Of a stretch of DNA of 64,000 nucleotides, positions 53,229-64,000 are shown piece after piece; the stretch's first letter is position 1; each line of letters starts with the position of its first letter. The DNA comes from Paraphysoderma sedebokerense (taxonomy: Eukaryota > Blastocladiomycota > Physodermatomycetes > Physodermatales > Physodermataceae). The stretch covers positions 1 to 64,000 of the forward strand of contig JAHLJZ010000081.1 in the NCBI GenBank assembly GCA_025602915.1. Reading direction: 5' to 3'. Below the pieces are notes generated by a model that saw only the letters and a program-made list of their open reading frames with translations, made no database searches and was not told the DNA's origin. The position numbers were made by a program, and so were the translations under genes.

Positions 53229-53582
53229 ACAATGGTGAAGAATCGAAATTGTAATTCTTTACTTTTCTCTAGTGCAAGTTCGCGGTGTAATCGCAGTTAT
53301 TAATTCAATCTAGAGTTCATTCATGTCATACATATTCATGGTGTATTCGGCGAAAGATTTTATAAATCATAAACGTTTGCTAGCAAATTTAAACCATGTC
53401 TACAAAGTCTGTACATTTTATTAAAGTGATCACAACATCAAATCACGAACATACACAATAGTTACAAAGTCGCATTATTATATATATCATCTTTATAGAG
53501 ATAGTATGGGATATATGAGGACTACAACACAGCTGATCTATGTCCTGTTGCAGGTAGCGGCGACCTGCGCCCGTTATGCAAC
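53229..53582. other. convergent 3' region
   Basis: Between the ends of the reductase and lipase 2. Very A+T-rich. No gene seen. Confidence 0.6.
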
Positions 53583-54841
53583 TTAACACCATGGACCAAA
53601 TAATACATTATCGAAGATTCCTAAATGTTCCAGAATATTGATTGATAGACCTGTAGAGGCGGAGCAAGCCGGATCTTCTTCCGGAATTGTTTTGTCGCAT
53701 ACATAGGCTTTGGAATCTTGGAACCAAATTTCTGTAGATGCATGTCTGTAATCGTATACAGGAGGAGGGGGAAGTTTAGGGACCAAATCGTTTTTGTTAA
53801 CAATTCGGAACTGCTTGAATTTTTGTGAGGTCATCCAATTGGCGAATGAGATATCCCCAGTTCGGGGTGCGGCGAACGTGTGAAGAATCAGTTTGTCGTC
53901 TGGCAAGTTAAGATCTTGTTTTAGAGCTATGGCAGCTAAATTTGCGACTGCCCCGCCTAACGAATGCCCTGTAACATGAACAGTATACGTTGGGTTCTGT
54001 TGAAGAGCTTGTCTAACTTCGGTCAACACATCCTCTCTCACTGGTTCGAAAGTATCTTGGAATCCACGGTGCACTTTCAGATTTGGTTGGCTGACATTAG
54101 TTTTCAGAGGGACAGGATCGAACAAGAAATCATTCATCCAATTCAACGGATGTAAAGAACCGCGAAAGCTAACTACAATAGAACTTTTTTCCTGGTTTAA
54201 CGCAACAAAACCTGAAATAAATTTGATTTAACAATGCGCACATATAGTACGGGGCTGTCAATACTTTTTAACTTACCTTTTGTTGCGGAAACACCAGCAT
54301 AAAAAATTTTGCTAATTCTGGTGCCTTCAGTACCGTTTCGACAATGATCGCCGCAAGTCCAAGTTAAGATAGAGGATTCATTCAAGCAGTAGGTGGCCCC
54401 TGCGTACTATCAGAGCGATGGACATTAGTGACCATTATCTAAAAACTGAGAATATTATTGATATCTACCTTAGCCCACATTTGTGCGTCCATTATCTCTG
54501 CAGGACCCCAAGTAGTATAATTCTGTAAGGATCTCGTACTGAATCTTTGATACCCTTCAGAAACTTCCGAGCTAGAAACGAATCCAAAAGTTTTCGGGTT
54601 TACACTAGTCAGCTGCTTCACATAATCTCGCATTTGCACAGTGGCGGGGACTATTGGCATGAGAATGTTAGAGTAAGGATAAATTATACGGAATGATAAT
54701 ATGACCATATGTACCCTGGGCATTGAGCATTGCATTAGTTCCAGCTTTGTTTCCGGTTGGACTCGATTGTGTGACGACTACGACAGTAACAACTACGATG
54801 ACAGTTAATGCAATGGCAATTGCAGCTACAAATCGTCGCAT
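53583..54841 (-). CDS. class 3 lipase, paralog 2, with N-terminal signal-anchor
   Basis: Paralog of the lipase at 48719-50087. The start at 54841 gives MRRFVAAIAIALTVIV, a basic start then about 20 Val/Ile-rich residues, reading more like a signal anchor than a cleaved signal. Shared strings: VHRGFQDTFEPVREDV, HVTGHSLGGAVANLAAIALK (Ser), IVNKNDLVPKLPPP (Asp), YDYRHASTEIWF (His) and FDNVLFGPWC at the end. TWTCGDHC and CDKTIPEEDPACS supply Cys pairs. Five or so exons with introns at similar places. Whether it is secreted or membrane-held cannot be settled from sequence. A TATATAAT box sits at 54893-54900, about 50 bp upstream. Confidence 0.92.
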
Positions 54842-55467
54842 CTCGTTGAATTTTGGGTTAAAATGACGGTGTGCAGGAATGAGTGCAAAGATTATATAAT
54901 CCCCAAGACCTAGCCTAAAGGTACGGCATATTTTTTCCTTTTAACTAGCCTGCCAACGTTATTGTCGGCAAAGACGCAAAATTCATGTATGCTCATCCTG
55001 GCACAATACAAAAAACCAGCAAGTGTGCCAGACGCGTGAAACCCAAGCCTCAATCCGTCGTGTCGCGAGAAGCAAACGGGTAACATTTGAGGCGGCAGAG
55101 TGGTACTACTAACACAATAAGCCAATACACACTTAGCACACAACATTTATGGATGCTACTTGAATGAGTACATAGTAAATTTAGGCGCAAACATTGTGTT
55201 TATTATTGTAGAGGTACGCATTCGCATCACCCTGTACCAAATTGTGGGAGAGCTATGTCTCATCCGAAGCTCACTAGGGAGCCGCTATGTGGAACAATAA
55301 TGATCATTTCGGAGCTTAACGTAACGTCAATCGCTTATATTGGTCGTTTGAACTTCGATCACGATCGCTTAATGACTATAACTTATTGTCTGCCTCGACG
55401 GTGATTATTATCAGCATAGTCTTTATTGAAAGAGCCAAGCTCGCCCGGAATTAAGACAAAGCCTGCT
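54842..55467. other. spacer between lipase 2 and DUS1
   Basis: About 626 bp. Contains the lipase 2 TATA box. A 78-residue minus-strand frame has no domain and is not called. Confidence 0.5.
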
Positions 55468-57355
55468 TCATAAAATATCAATATTAACATTTTCATTAAG
55501 TTTAATTTGTTTCCCCCTATATTTACAATGAGCTTCACAGAATAACACCTTCGAGATGCTGCCAGTGTCGGTGTGCATAATCTTCATCCAATCTAAACCC
55601 AATTCAGCAATTTCTCTCCTGCTTGCCGTGATTTTCGCCATGCAACATTTTTTGCACTCATTGAAGACGCACTTCTCCGAACCAACATTTTTACATGAAC
55701 AAAGAACTTTCAAATTTTTCCGAACTTGCGAAGTGTAGAAAAAAATTAGTCAAGTCATCCCAAGACGAAAACGGCAAAGATTAGCGTACCTTTCTTTTGT
55801 GGTAGTGGCTTCGGTTCATGTAATTCCCCGAGACGCTTTTTACTCAATTCTACATCCGTCGGGTCGTCGTTGGTATGCAGCTCCTTCTTCACCGACGATG
55901 GTTGGTGGTTTTCGTTCATCGGTAACGGTGGTCGGATATATGGCTGGCAAATCCAAGACGGCAATATTTTGATACCGTCCTCGTCAACAAGAACATTTTC
56001 GGGATCGAAACTCTCACTTTTTGAACAAACTTCCAAGCGACTCCTAAATTGAAGAGAAATCTCAATGAAGTCATCTAGGCTTTTGGCTTTGGCGAGGCCT
56101 TCATGCAAATCTACGTGATCATTCAAACTAATCGAAAGATGATGAGTAAATAGATAGGGTGGGAACACATATGAAATAAATATAAATACCATGGCCTGAA
56201 GATTTTAAATAAATGAGCTCGGATAAAACTCAACGGTGTTTCAATTGATTTACATATATCTAAATATTCCTGGGCCATCTCGTAGACAGTGACGTATTTG
56301 CCACTAAATATGGCAGGATTATACAAATTCCCTTCAGCTGACATGATTCCGTCACAGCCGGTAGCTTCAAGGCAACGCTGGATATCTTCGAAATATAAAA
56401 TCTGCAAAATAATGTCTCAGTCCAAGGATTCATCATTGGCTTTCGTAAAAGAGAACACACTAACGTTGCCATTCGCAAAAACCGGAATGGATACACTTTC
56501 TTTAACAGTTTTAATGTATCGCCAGTCGGCAAGCCCTGTCTTATGGCCTCTTTGTTCACGAAGCCTACCATGAACTGTCAATAGCTGAAGTAACCATTAG
56601 AACTAAGTTCATTCTCTGTTGCATTGACCCAAAAGCAAAGCATTACCTGACATCCAGCACTCTCTAACATTTTTGCATATCCGACTGTTTTTTCTATTTC
56701 TGGATAAATACGAATTTTACAAGTAACTGGAATTTTGAGATTGAGATGAAGTGTATTCACTAATCCAGGAGAGCTGTTAGTTGCAACAGTCCCAACGCTT
56801 GAATGAAAAAAACAAGTACCAAGTTTATAAATAAGATCCCAATCCTCCATCAAAAAAGCACCGTACTTTCCTCGTTTTGCGATCCCTTGGGGACAACCAA
56901 GATTGATATCAACAGCGTCACATTGATCTTCGACCAATCTTGCGGCTTTCAAAAGCACTTCGGGATCGTTTGCGCAGAACTGTAAAACATCAAAAGTAAA
57001 GTTAGTTTGCTGTGAAGTCAGCACTGATATAATTGTTTAAATCAGTCGAAAACTTACTTGGACGATTAGGGGACGGTCAGAAGAGTCTGTGGTGAAATTC
57101 GCCTTGCGATAATCTTCATTTTTCGGGTCTGAAAACATTCGTGCATGCAACATCGGAGTATATGCCAATTCAGTATTGTACCTTCTTGATAGTATTCTCC
57201 ATGCTTGCTCGGATTGATCAACCTGAACAATCATGTCAGCTTCGATGGAAAGAGCAACTCGGCTCATATAATTAACAAACCATGGGAGCCACAATATACT
57301 TCGCTCCTTTCAAAACTTTATGATAGAATTCGTAGCCCTTCAACTTGGTACTCAT
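55468..57355 (-). CDS. DUS1: tRNA-dihydrouridine(16/17) synthase Dus1
   Basis: FMN enzyme that reduces uridine 16/17 of tRNA. The start at 57355 gives [20 protein letters not shown] and IVAPM, joined by splicing to [20 protein letters not shown]. The TIM barrel has [10 protein letters not shown], the FMN-site [20 protein letters not shown] with catalytic Cys in [15 protein letters not shown], then CKIRIYPE and [16 protein letters not shown] long C-terminal region follows with a Cys-rich cluster [12 protein letters not shown] and ECKKCC, as in DUS1L-type proteins but absent from the shorter bacterial enzymes. The protein ends NVNIDIL. About eight exons; the one at 56578-57024 has a short 3' splice ambiguity. 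Confidence 0.92.
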
Positions 57356-57454
57356 GCTTGCCGTATAGTTAATATCTGGTTCAAGTGCTGGTTGGTTAGA
57401 TTAGATTGGCTGCACCGAGTCACATGAAGTTTGTTTACTTGGCAACGGGTTTAT

Positions 57455-58644
57455 TCAACTCTTAACGATGGTGGCAACATAGTTCACGATAAAACTTCTG
57501 TTCGCTCCACCGCCAAGCTCCCACCTTCCGAGTACAGGATTAAACCACATCCCTTCCGTGTCAAGCAAACGCAACTTTGATTTCGCTTCGTCTTGATGAT
57601 GGGATTCCTCCATTGCCGAGTTTGCCATTACAGCGTTGCTAGAATTCACCGTCTCCAACATAGTTTGTAGCTCTTCGGGTTTAATATATTTGTGGTAATC
57701 ATGTGTACCTGATGATACCAATTTGAGTACATCCTCAGCCAATGTAATAGTGAGAAATCTGGCAAGGGGGGTTCGAGAAATGGTTGATACGAATAAAAGA
57801 CCCTTAGGCTTAAAAAAATACTTAGTGTAACGTCGAAAAGTTATTTTCAATGATAACAAGTCACCTTAAGAAGATCTCCACAAACTTTCAAAAAGCCAGC
57901 TGGATCATTGACATGCTCGATAATTTCCATTGCACAGACAACATCATATTTGCCTGCCTTCCCTTCTTCAAGTAATTGTTCAGCGGTGCAATTCCTATAT
58001 TGTAACCTACCAGGCGGCTGCACAAGGGATTTATCGGTTCTTTGGTGAAGTTGCGCTATTTGTATATTCGAAAATGATGCATCTGCACCAAGAGTGTCGG
58101 CCCCAAGTCGTTTCAAAGACTGAAAACATCGTGTGATTACCAATCATAATATTGAGACGTGGAGTTAGTTATAGAATCTCACCTCAGAAAGAAGGCCCCC
58201 ACCACACCCGATATCGAGGAATTTCATCCCTTGAAATGGAGTCGGCGAATCACCAGTTTCGTCTATGAACCCGGCTATTCGACTTCGGATATATTGTACC
58301 CTTATTGGGTTCATCAGGTGTAACATCTTAAACTCTCCATGAGGATCCCACCAAGCCGAAGATAAATCAGAAAACTTCTTAATTTCGGCATTGTCTACAG
58401 TATTGATCGGAGAAGATGCAAATGTAGATGTGCCAAACCCCCTTTGAATGTGCACATTGCGTCTAGAACATCGGGAAAAGACGTAATCGTCAATGGAGTG
58501 GCATTGAATAATTCCAAAAAATGTATTATACATTATCCTTGACCTGAATTGTGATATAAAGCCCACCGTTAGATTGACGAATGTCATCGCTTTGAGGGAG
58601 GGGAAGGAAAGGCGGTCGCCTGCGTTGCTAACCTCCACAGGCAA
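57455..58644 (-). CDS. COQ3: ubiquinone biosynthesis O-methyltransferase Coq3
   Basis: SAM-dependent methyltransferase catalysing both O-methylations of coenzyme Q, on the matrix side of the inner membrane. The longest start at 58644 is used (MPVEVSNAG); a Met about 20 codons later (MTFVNLTVGFISQFRSR) begins a more typical presequence and may be the real one. Family strings: FSDLSSAWWDPHGEFKMLHL, MNPIRVQYIRSRIAG, motif I FLDIGCGGGLLSE, then GADASFSNIQIAQLH and YDVVCAMEIIEHVNDPAGFL. The C-terminal part has FVSTISRTPLARFL and HDYHKYIKPEEL. Three exons. The start lies 88 bp from the divergent GRS1 start. Confidence 0.94.
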
Positions 58645-58732
58645 TAAACAAAATCTACCTGTCCCTACACACCCAAAGCAAACTCGCCACCACCAACTTT
58701 TCTCACTCTAAACCCTTATTCTTGTCCACGCT
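58645..58732. promoter_or_regulatory. 88-bp divergent promoter of COQ3 and GRS1
   Basis: Only 88 bp separate the two start codons, so transcription start sites and promoters must overlap. If the COQ3 start is the later Met, the gap is about 145 bp. Confidence 0.55.
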
Positions 58733-61239
58733 ATGTCCGAAAAGAAGTTTGACAGAGCTGCATTCGAGAGCTTGCTTCACCGTAGATTTTTTTTTGGGCC
58801 GTCCTTTAGCATCTACGGAGGTGATGCTCATCATTTTGGGACGAGTTAATTCTCGGAGACTGACTTGACTGTTTTTAGGTGTTGCCGGTTTGTTTGATTA
58901 TGGACCGCCAATGTGCGCACTTCAGGCGAACTTTATTGATACTTGGCGCAAACACTTCGTTCTCGAAGAAGACATGCTAGAAGTCGACACCACCATCTTG
59001 ACAACTCACGATGTCCTCAAGACATCTGGTCACGTTGATAGATTCTGCGATTGGATGTGCAAAGACATAAAATCTGGAGATATCTACCGTGCAGACCATT
59101 TGATTGAAAATGTGCTAGAAGCGAGGTTGGAAGGCGATAAGATGGCCAGAACGAATGAACAGCGAAAGGAGAACTCACCAGATGGAGTTCAGGCAAAGGA
59201 AAAAAAGACTAAAAAGAAGGCCAAGGTGACAGCTGTCAAGTTGGATGATGCAGTCAAGCAAGAATACGAAGAGGTTCTGGCTCAGGTAATTGGATTTTTG
59301 TGCTTATTATGTTAGGTAAAAATATAACCTTTCCATGATATAGATCGATAACTACGGCGGCAAAGAGTTGGCCGCACTCATAAAAAAATATGATATTCGA
59401 GCTATAGACACCGGGAATGAAGTAACGGAGCCTGTGGAATTCAATTTGATGTTCGATACATCTATCGGACCGACCGGGCATGTCAAGGGGTAACTTCATT
59501 CTCTTCACTGTTCCATAAATATTTGAATTCGTGTGATTATTCACACTCCCATCGAATAGTTTCCTTCGTCCGGAGACGGCTCAGGGACAATTCGTAAATT
59601 TCAATAAACTTCTTGAATTCAATAATGGTCGTATGCCGTTTGCTTCCGCTCAAATTGGAAAATCCTTCAGAAACGAAATCTCTCCGCGTCAATCTCTGCT
59701 TCGTGTGCGGTAAATATTCTTCTTAATCTGTTTTTCCTTTTTGCGATGCTTACGTTTTACTAGAGAATTTCTTATGGCGGAAATTGAACATTATGTGGAT
59801 CCAAACCATAAGGAACATGTCCGATTTGATGGCGTGAAGGATGTCGTATTGAACCTATTACCTGGTGATGTCCAATTGAGTGGCTCAACAAAAGTCATCC
59901 CCATGAAAATAGGTGAAGCCGTTAAAAATGTACGATCAGCAACGTTTTGTTATTATTTGATATTGCAAACTAAGTCGCTTCTATTAGGGTGTCGTAAACT
60001 CAGAAACCTTAGGTTACTTCCTTGCCCGCATACATCTCTTCTTAGTCAAAATTGGTGTCGACCCGCAAAGATTACGGTTCCGTCAACACATGAGCAACGA
60101 AATGGCTCACTACGCCTGCGATTGTTGGGATGCCGAATTGCAGACTTCTTACGGCTGGATTGAATGCGTTGGGTGTGCTGACCGTTCTGCGTTCGATTTG
60201 TCCCGCCATTCAGAACGTACTGGCCACAAGCTGGTTGTCCGCGAAAAATTGGCAGAACCATTGGTTATCACGAAATTGCAATTGGAGTTAAACAAAAAAG
60301 TTTTTGGTCCGGCCTTCAAGAGGGATGCTAAAGTTGTCGAAGACGCTCTTTTGAAGTTGAATCAAGAAGAACTCCGGTCAATGAAAGGGAAACTGGAATC
60401 TGCGGGGTATGTTGATGCATTATTACATTTTAATTTAGGTAATCTCACATTGTTCTCGTCAATCAGTAAAACTGCGATTATCGCTGGCGACGGAAAATCG
60501 TATGAAATTTCCAAAGACTACGTGGCCGTTGAGCAAGTTACGATTAAAGAACACGGTAATTTCAACTTTTATTTCTCCATGAAGTATGTCTCCTGATAGT
60601 CGCTTTATTAAGTTCGCGAATTCGTTCCGAACGTGATTGAACCGTCTTTCGGTATCGGACGAATCCTGTATTGTCTCATGGAACACAGTTATAGCATTCG
60701 AGAAGGTGACGAAGATAGAGCTGTGTTGTCGTTCCCGCCATGTATGGCGCCTACGAAATGTTTGTTGGTGCCTTTAAGTAACCACGAATCGTTCGGTCCA
60801 ATCATTAAAGATTTATGTAATTGCTATCTTTTTGCTTCTCTTCTTAAAGTTCAATGTCGACTCACATCTCGCGTTATTGCTGTTTAGCATCCAAGCTTCG
60901 CCGCATGGCCATTCCCACTCGCCTTGACGACTCTGCAAATTCCATTGGTCGTCGATATGCTCGCAATGATGAATTGGGCACACCATTTGCTATGACTGTC
61001 GACTTCCAGACTGTTCAAGATGGCACAATAACATTGCGCGAGCGTGACAGCACAAAACAAATCCGCGATAAGGTCAGTAGTTTGTACTTAAAATATTCTA
61101 GATATCGTCATTTTAATATTTTATATTTTTTCTGTAGGTCGATACCGTGCTTGAAGTCCTTAAAGAATTAGTCCATGAGGAAACCACCTGGAACGCAGTC
61201 TTGAAGAAATATCCCGCCTTCACTCATCAGGAAGTTTAG
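58733..61239 (+). CDS. GRS1: glycyl-tRNA synthetase (class II)
   Basis: Charges tRNA-Gly, in fungi usually in both cytosol and mitochondria. The start at 58733 gives [20 protein letters not shown]; exon 2 continues [19 protein letters not shown]. Motif 2 region: [10 protein letters not shown]-type string [20 protein letters not shown] and [31 protein letters not shown] and [14 protein letters not shown] are glycine-enzyme signatures. Motif 3 is [20 protein letters not shown]. The C-terminal anticodon domain has [20 protein letters not shown] and [13 protein letters not shown], ending in THQEV. About 12 exons. No WHEP domain. No clear mitochondrial leader at this start; use of an upstream non-AUG start is known in yeast and could be tested. 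Confidence 0.95.
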
Positions 61240-61357
61240 AAACAATATTGCTGTATAAGATATAGTTCTACTGAATTTTCCTGTCAAAAAGAAATAATAA
61301 CTAGATGTCAATAAACCTCATCAATTTGAACTGAACTTCTTCAATCAATTCACGTGA

Positions 61358-62887
<1,530 letters not shown>

Positions 62888-63209
62888 CTGAAGGTAAACG
62901 TTTGTGGATGAGAGAGGTGATGCGACCCCGTGCCTTTATTGAGTTATCAATTGTACAGTGACATCTTTTTGTATATATCCGAAGAATGCGAAACAGATAA
63001 TATGGTTACCGAGACTTGTAAGAATCGGCTGAAATCCATGGGCATAATAATCAAAAATTGTTATGGTGTGGTCACGTGTTGGTTACATAATAGATACACC
63101 AAATAAAACAATTTCAACATGGGTCATCCACTATCGCAAATTTGTGTTGTCGAAAATTATCAACTTTTCTTGAAGCATTCCCTCATCTTCATTCGTTCTA
63201 TATTTGACG
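62888..63209. other. spacer between ESA1 and QCR2
   Basis: About 320 bp holding a CACGTG at 63073-63078, upstream of the QCR2 start. No gene seen. Confidence 0.5.
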
Positions 63210-64000
63210 ATGCTTAGAAATACAGTTGCGTCTCTTCGCCGCTCCCAGTCTTGCCGGTCCTTTTCCGTCCTATCGCCTTCGCAATCCGTTCATGCCGAGT
63301 TCGCTTTACCCAAAGACATTCCGCTAGAAGCACCTCTACCGAAACAATCAATCACCCAAACCCCTACTGGACTTCGCCTTGGCACGTTTGAAAATTTTGG
63401 TCCCACTTCAAGATTGAGTCTAGTTGTTCCTGGAAGTCGATATGAGAGCAATGGAAATATTGGTGTTGCCAGCTTTTTAAAGGGTTTCGCTTTTAAGGTA
63501 CGGATTGGAGCTACTTGTTGTTACTCTATAGATATCCAAGACAAGTCACCCGATCGAATTTGCACTAGTGAGCGTAGTAATAACTCAATTTTCTGGATTA
63601 TTCGAAACTTGTGGTAAGAATTTTTGGTTAACCTATTTGCCTCTTCATCAGTCCACCAAAACCCAAAGTCAGATTAAAACTATCCGCGAATCTGAACTTC
63701 GAGGCGTCCAGTTATCGACGACATTGAATAGAGAATATTTGAGTTATAACGCAGAGTTTTTGAGAGACGACTTGTAAGTGGATTAAATATTCATTAACTC
63801 GAAAATTGTTGGCTAAGGATCGGCTCTTCTATAGACCATACGTTATCGAACTCTTCTCCGATATATTATACAATACCAAGTTTAATCATTGGGAACTTAA
63901 CGCTGTGAAGGAGCAAGTACTTGAACAATCTGCCTCTGCCCAAGCGGATCCCATCACTGCTGCTTTTGAGTCTGCACACAGAATTGCTTTCCGCACAGGT
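63210..64000 (+). CDS. QCR2: cytochrome bc1 core protein 2 (Qcr2-like), 5' part
   Basis: M16-family subunit of respiratory complex III; family members are metallopeptidase-like but often inactive. The start at 63210 gives MLRNTVASLRRSQSCRSF, a basic mitochondrial presequence. Then TPTGLRLGTFENFGPTSRLS, VVPGSRYESNGNIGVASFLK and GFAFK; an intron from 63499 to 63651 joins STKTQSQIKTIRESELRGVQ. RDDLPYVIELFSDILY follows after another intron. There is no HXXEH zinc motif where the processing peptidase beta subunit has one, so core protein 2 (or a MPP alpha-like protein) fits better than MPP beta. The gene runs off the window end, so the family call rests on the N-terminal third. Confidence 0.85.

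Overview
This is an intron-rich nuclear window of a fungus. Nearly every gene is a eukaryotic housekeeping gene broken by short GT-AG introns, mostly about 50-120 bp, and several genes point to fungi (AIM32, ZIM17, SWC5, LTO1, secreted class 3 lipases of the Rhizomucor type). A myotubularin-related MTMR14, a tandem-WW protein, a SMYD-type SET protein and introns inside core histone genes make an early-diverging fungus more likely than a yeast; this placement is inference. I found no rRNA, tRNA, CRISPR array, or recognisable transposon or virus-like element.

Layout. 1-343: 3' end of a histone H2B. 1.3-9.1 kb (all minus): SMYD-type SET/MYND protein, Cdh1/fizzy-related APC/C activator, PP1 catalytic subunit. 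9.1-18.6 kb: GGAT microsatellite, bHLH factor, DBP8 RNA helicase, SWC5/BCNT, AIM32, ZIM17. 18.9-26.6 kb: patatin-type triacylglycerol lipase and MTMR14 sharing a divergent promoter with four CACGTG boxes. 27.5-34 kb: ethanolamine-phosphate cytidylyltransferase, LTO1, tandem-WW protein, COX19. 34-36.6 kb: a small inverted duplication, then a divergent H2A-H2B pair. 37-46 kb: TRIP13/PCH2, a glycine-rich RRM protein, a small conserved-looking protein, a large ABCG transporter. 46.6-55 kb: FEN1, then two paralogous class 3 lipases on the minus strand with an NADPH-dependent alkenal reductase between them on the plus strand. 55.5-64 kb: DUS1, COQ3, glycyl-tRNA synthetase, MYST acetyltransferase ESA1/TIP60, and the 5' end of a QCR2-like core protein.

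Shared themes are chromatin (H2A, H2B, SWC5, ESA1, SET protein), mitochondria (AIM32, ZIM17, COX19, COQ3, QCR2) and lipids (TGL, MTMR14, PCYT2, two lipases). Most genes are probably independently regulated. The best candidates for local co-regulation are the divergent pairs TGL/MTMR14, AIM32/ZIM17, H2A/H2B and COQ3/GRS1, and the lipase-reductase-lipase group. Exon limits were read by eye from splice signals and protein continuity; gene spans are from start to stop codon and include introns.
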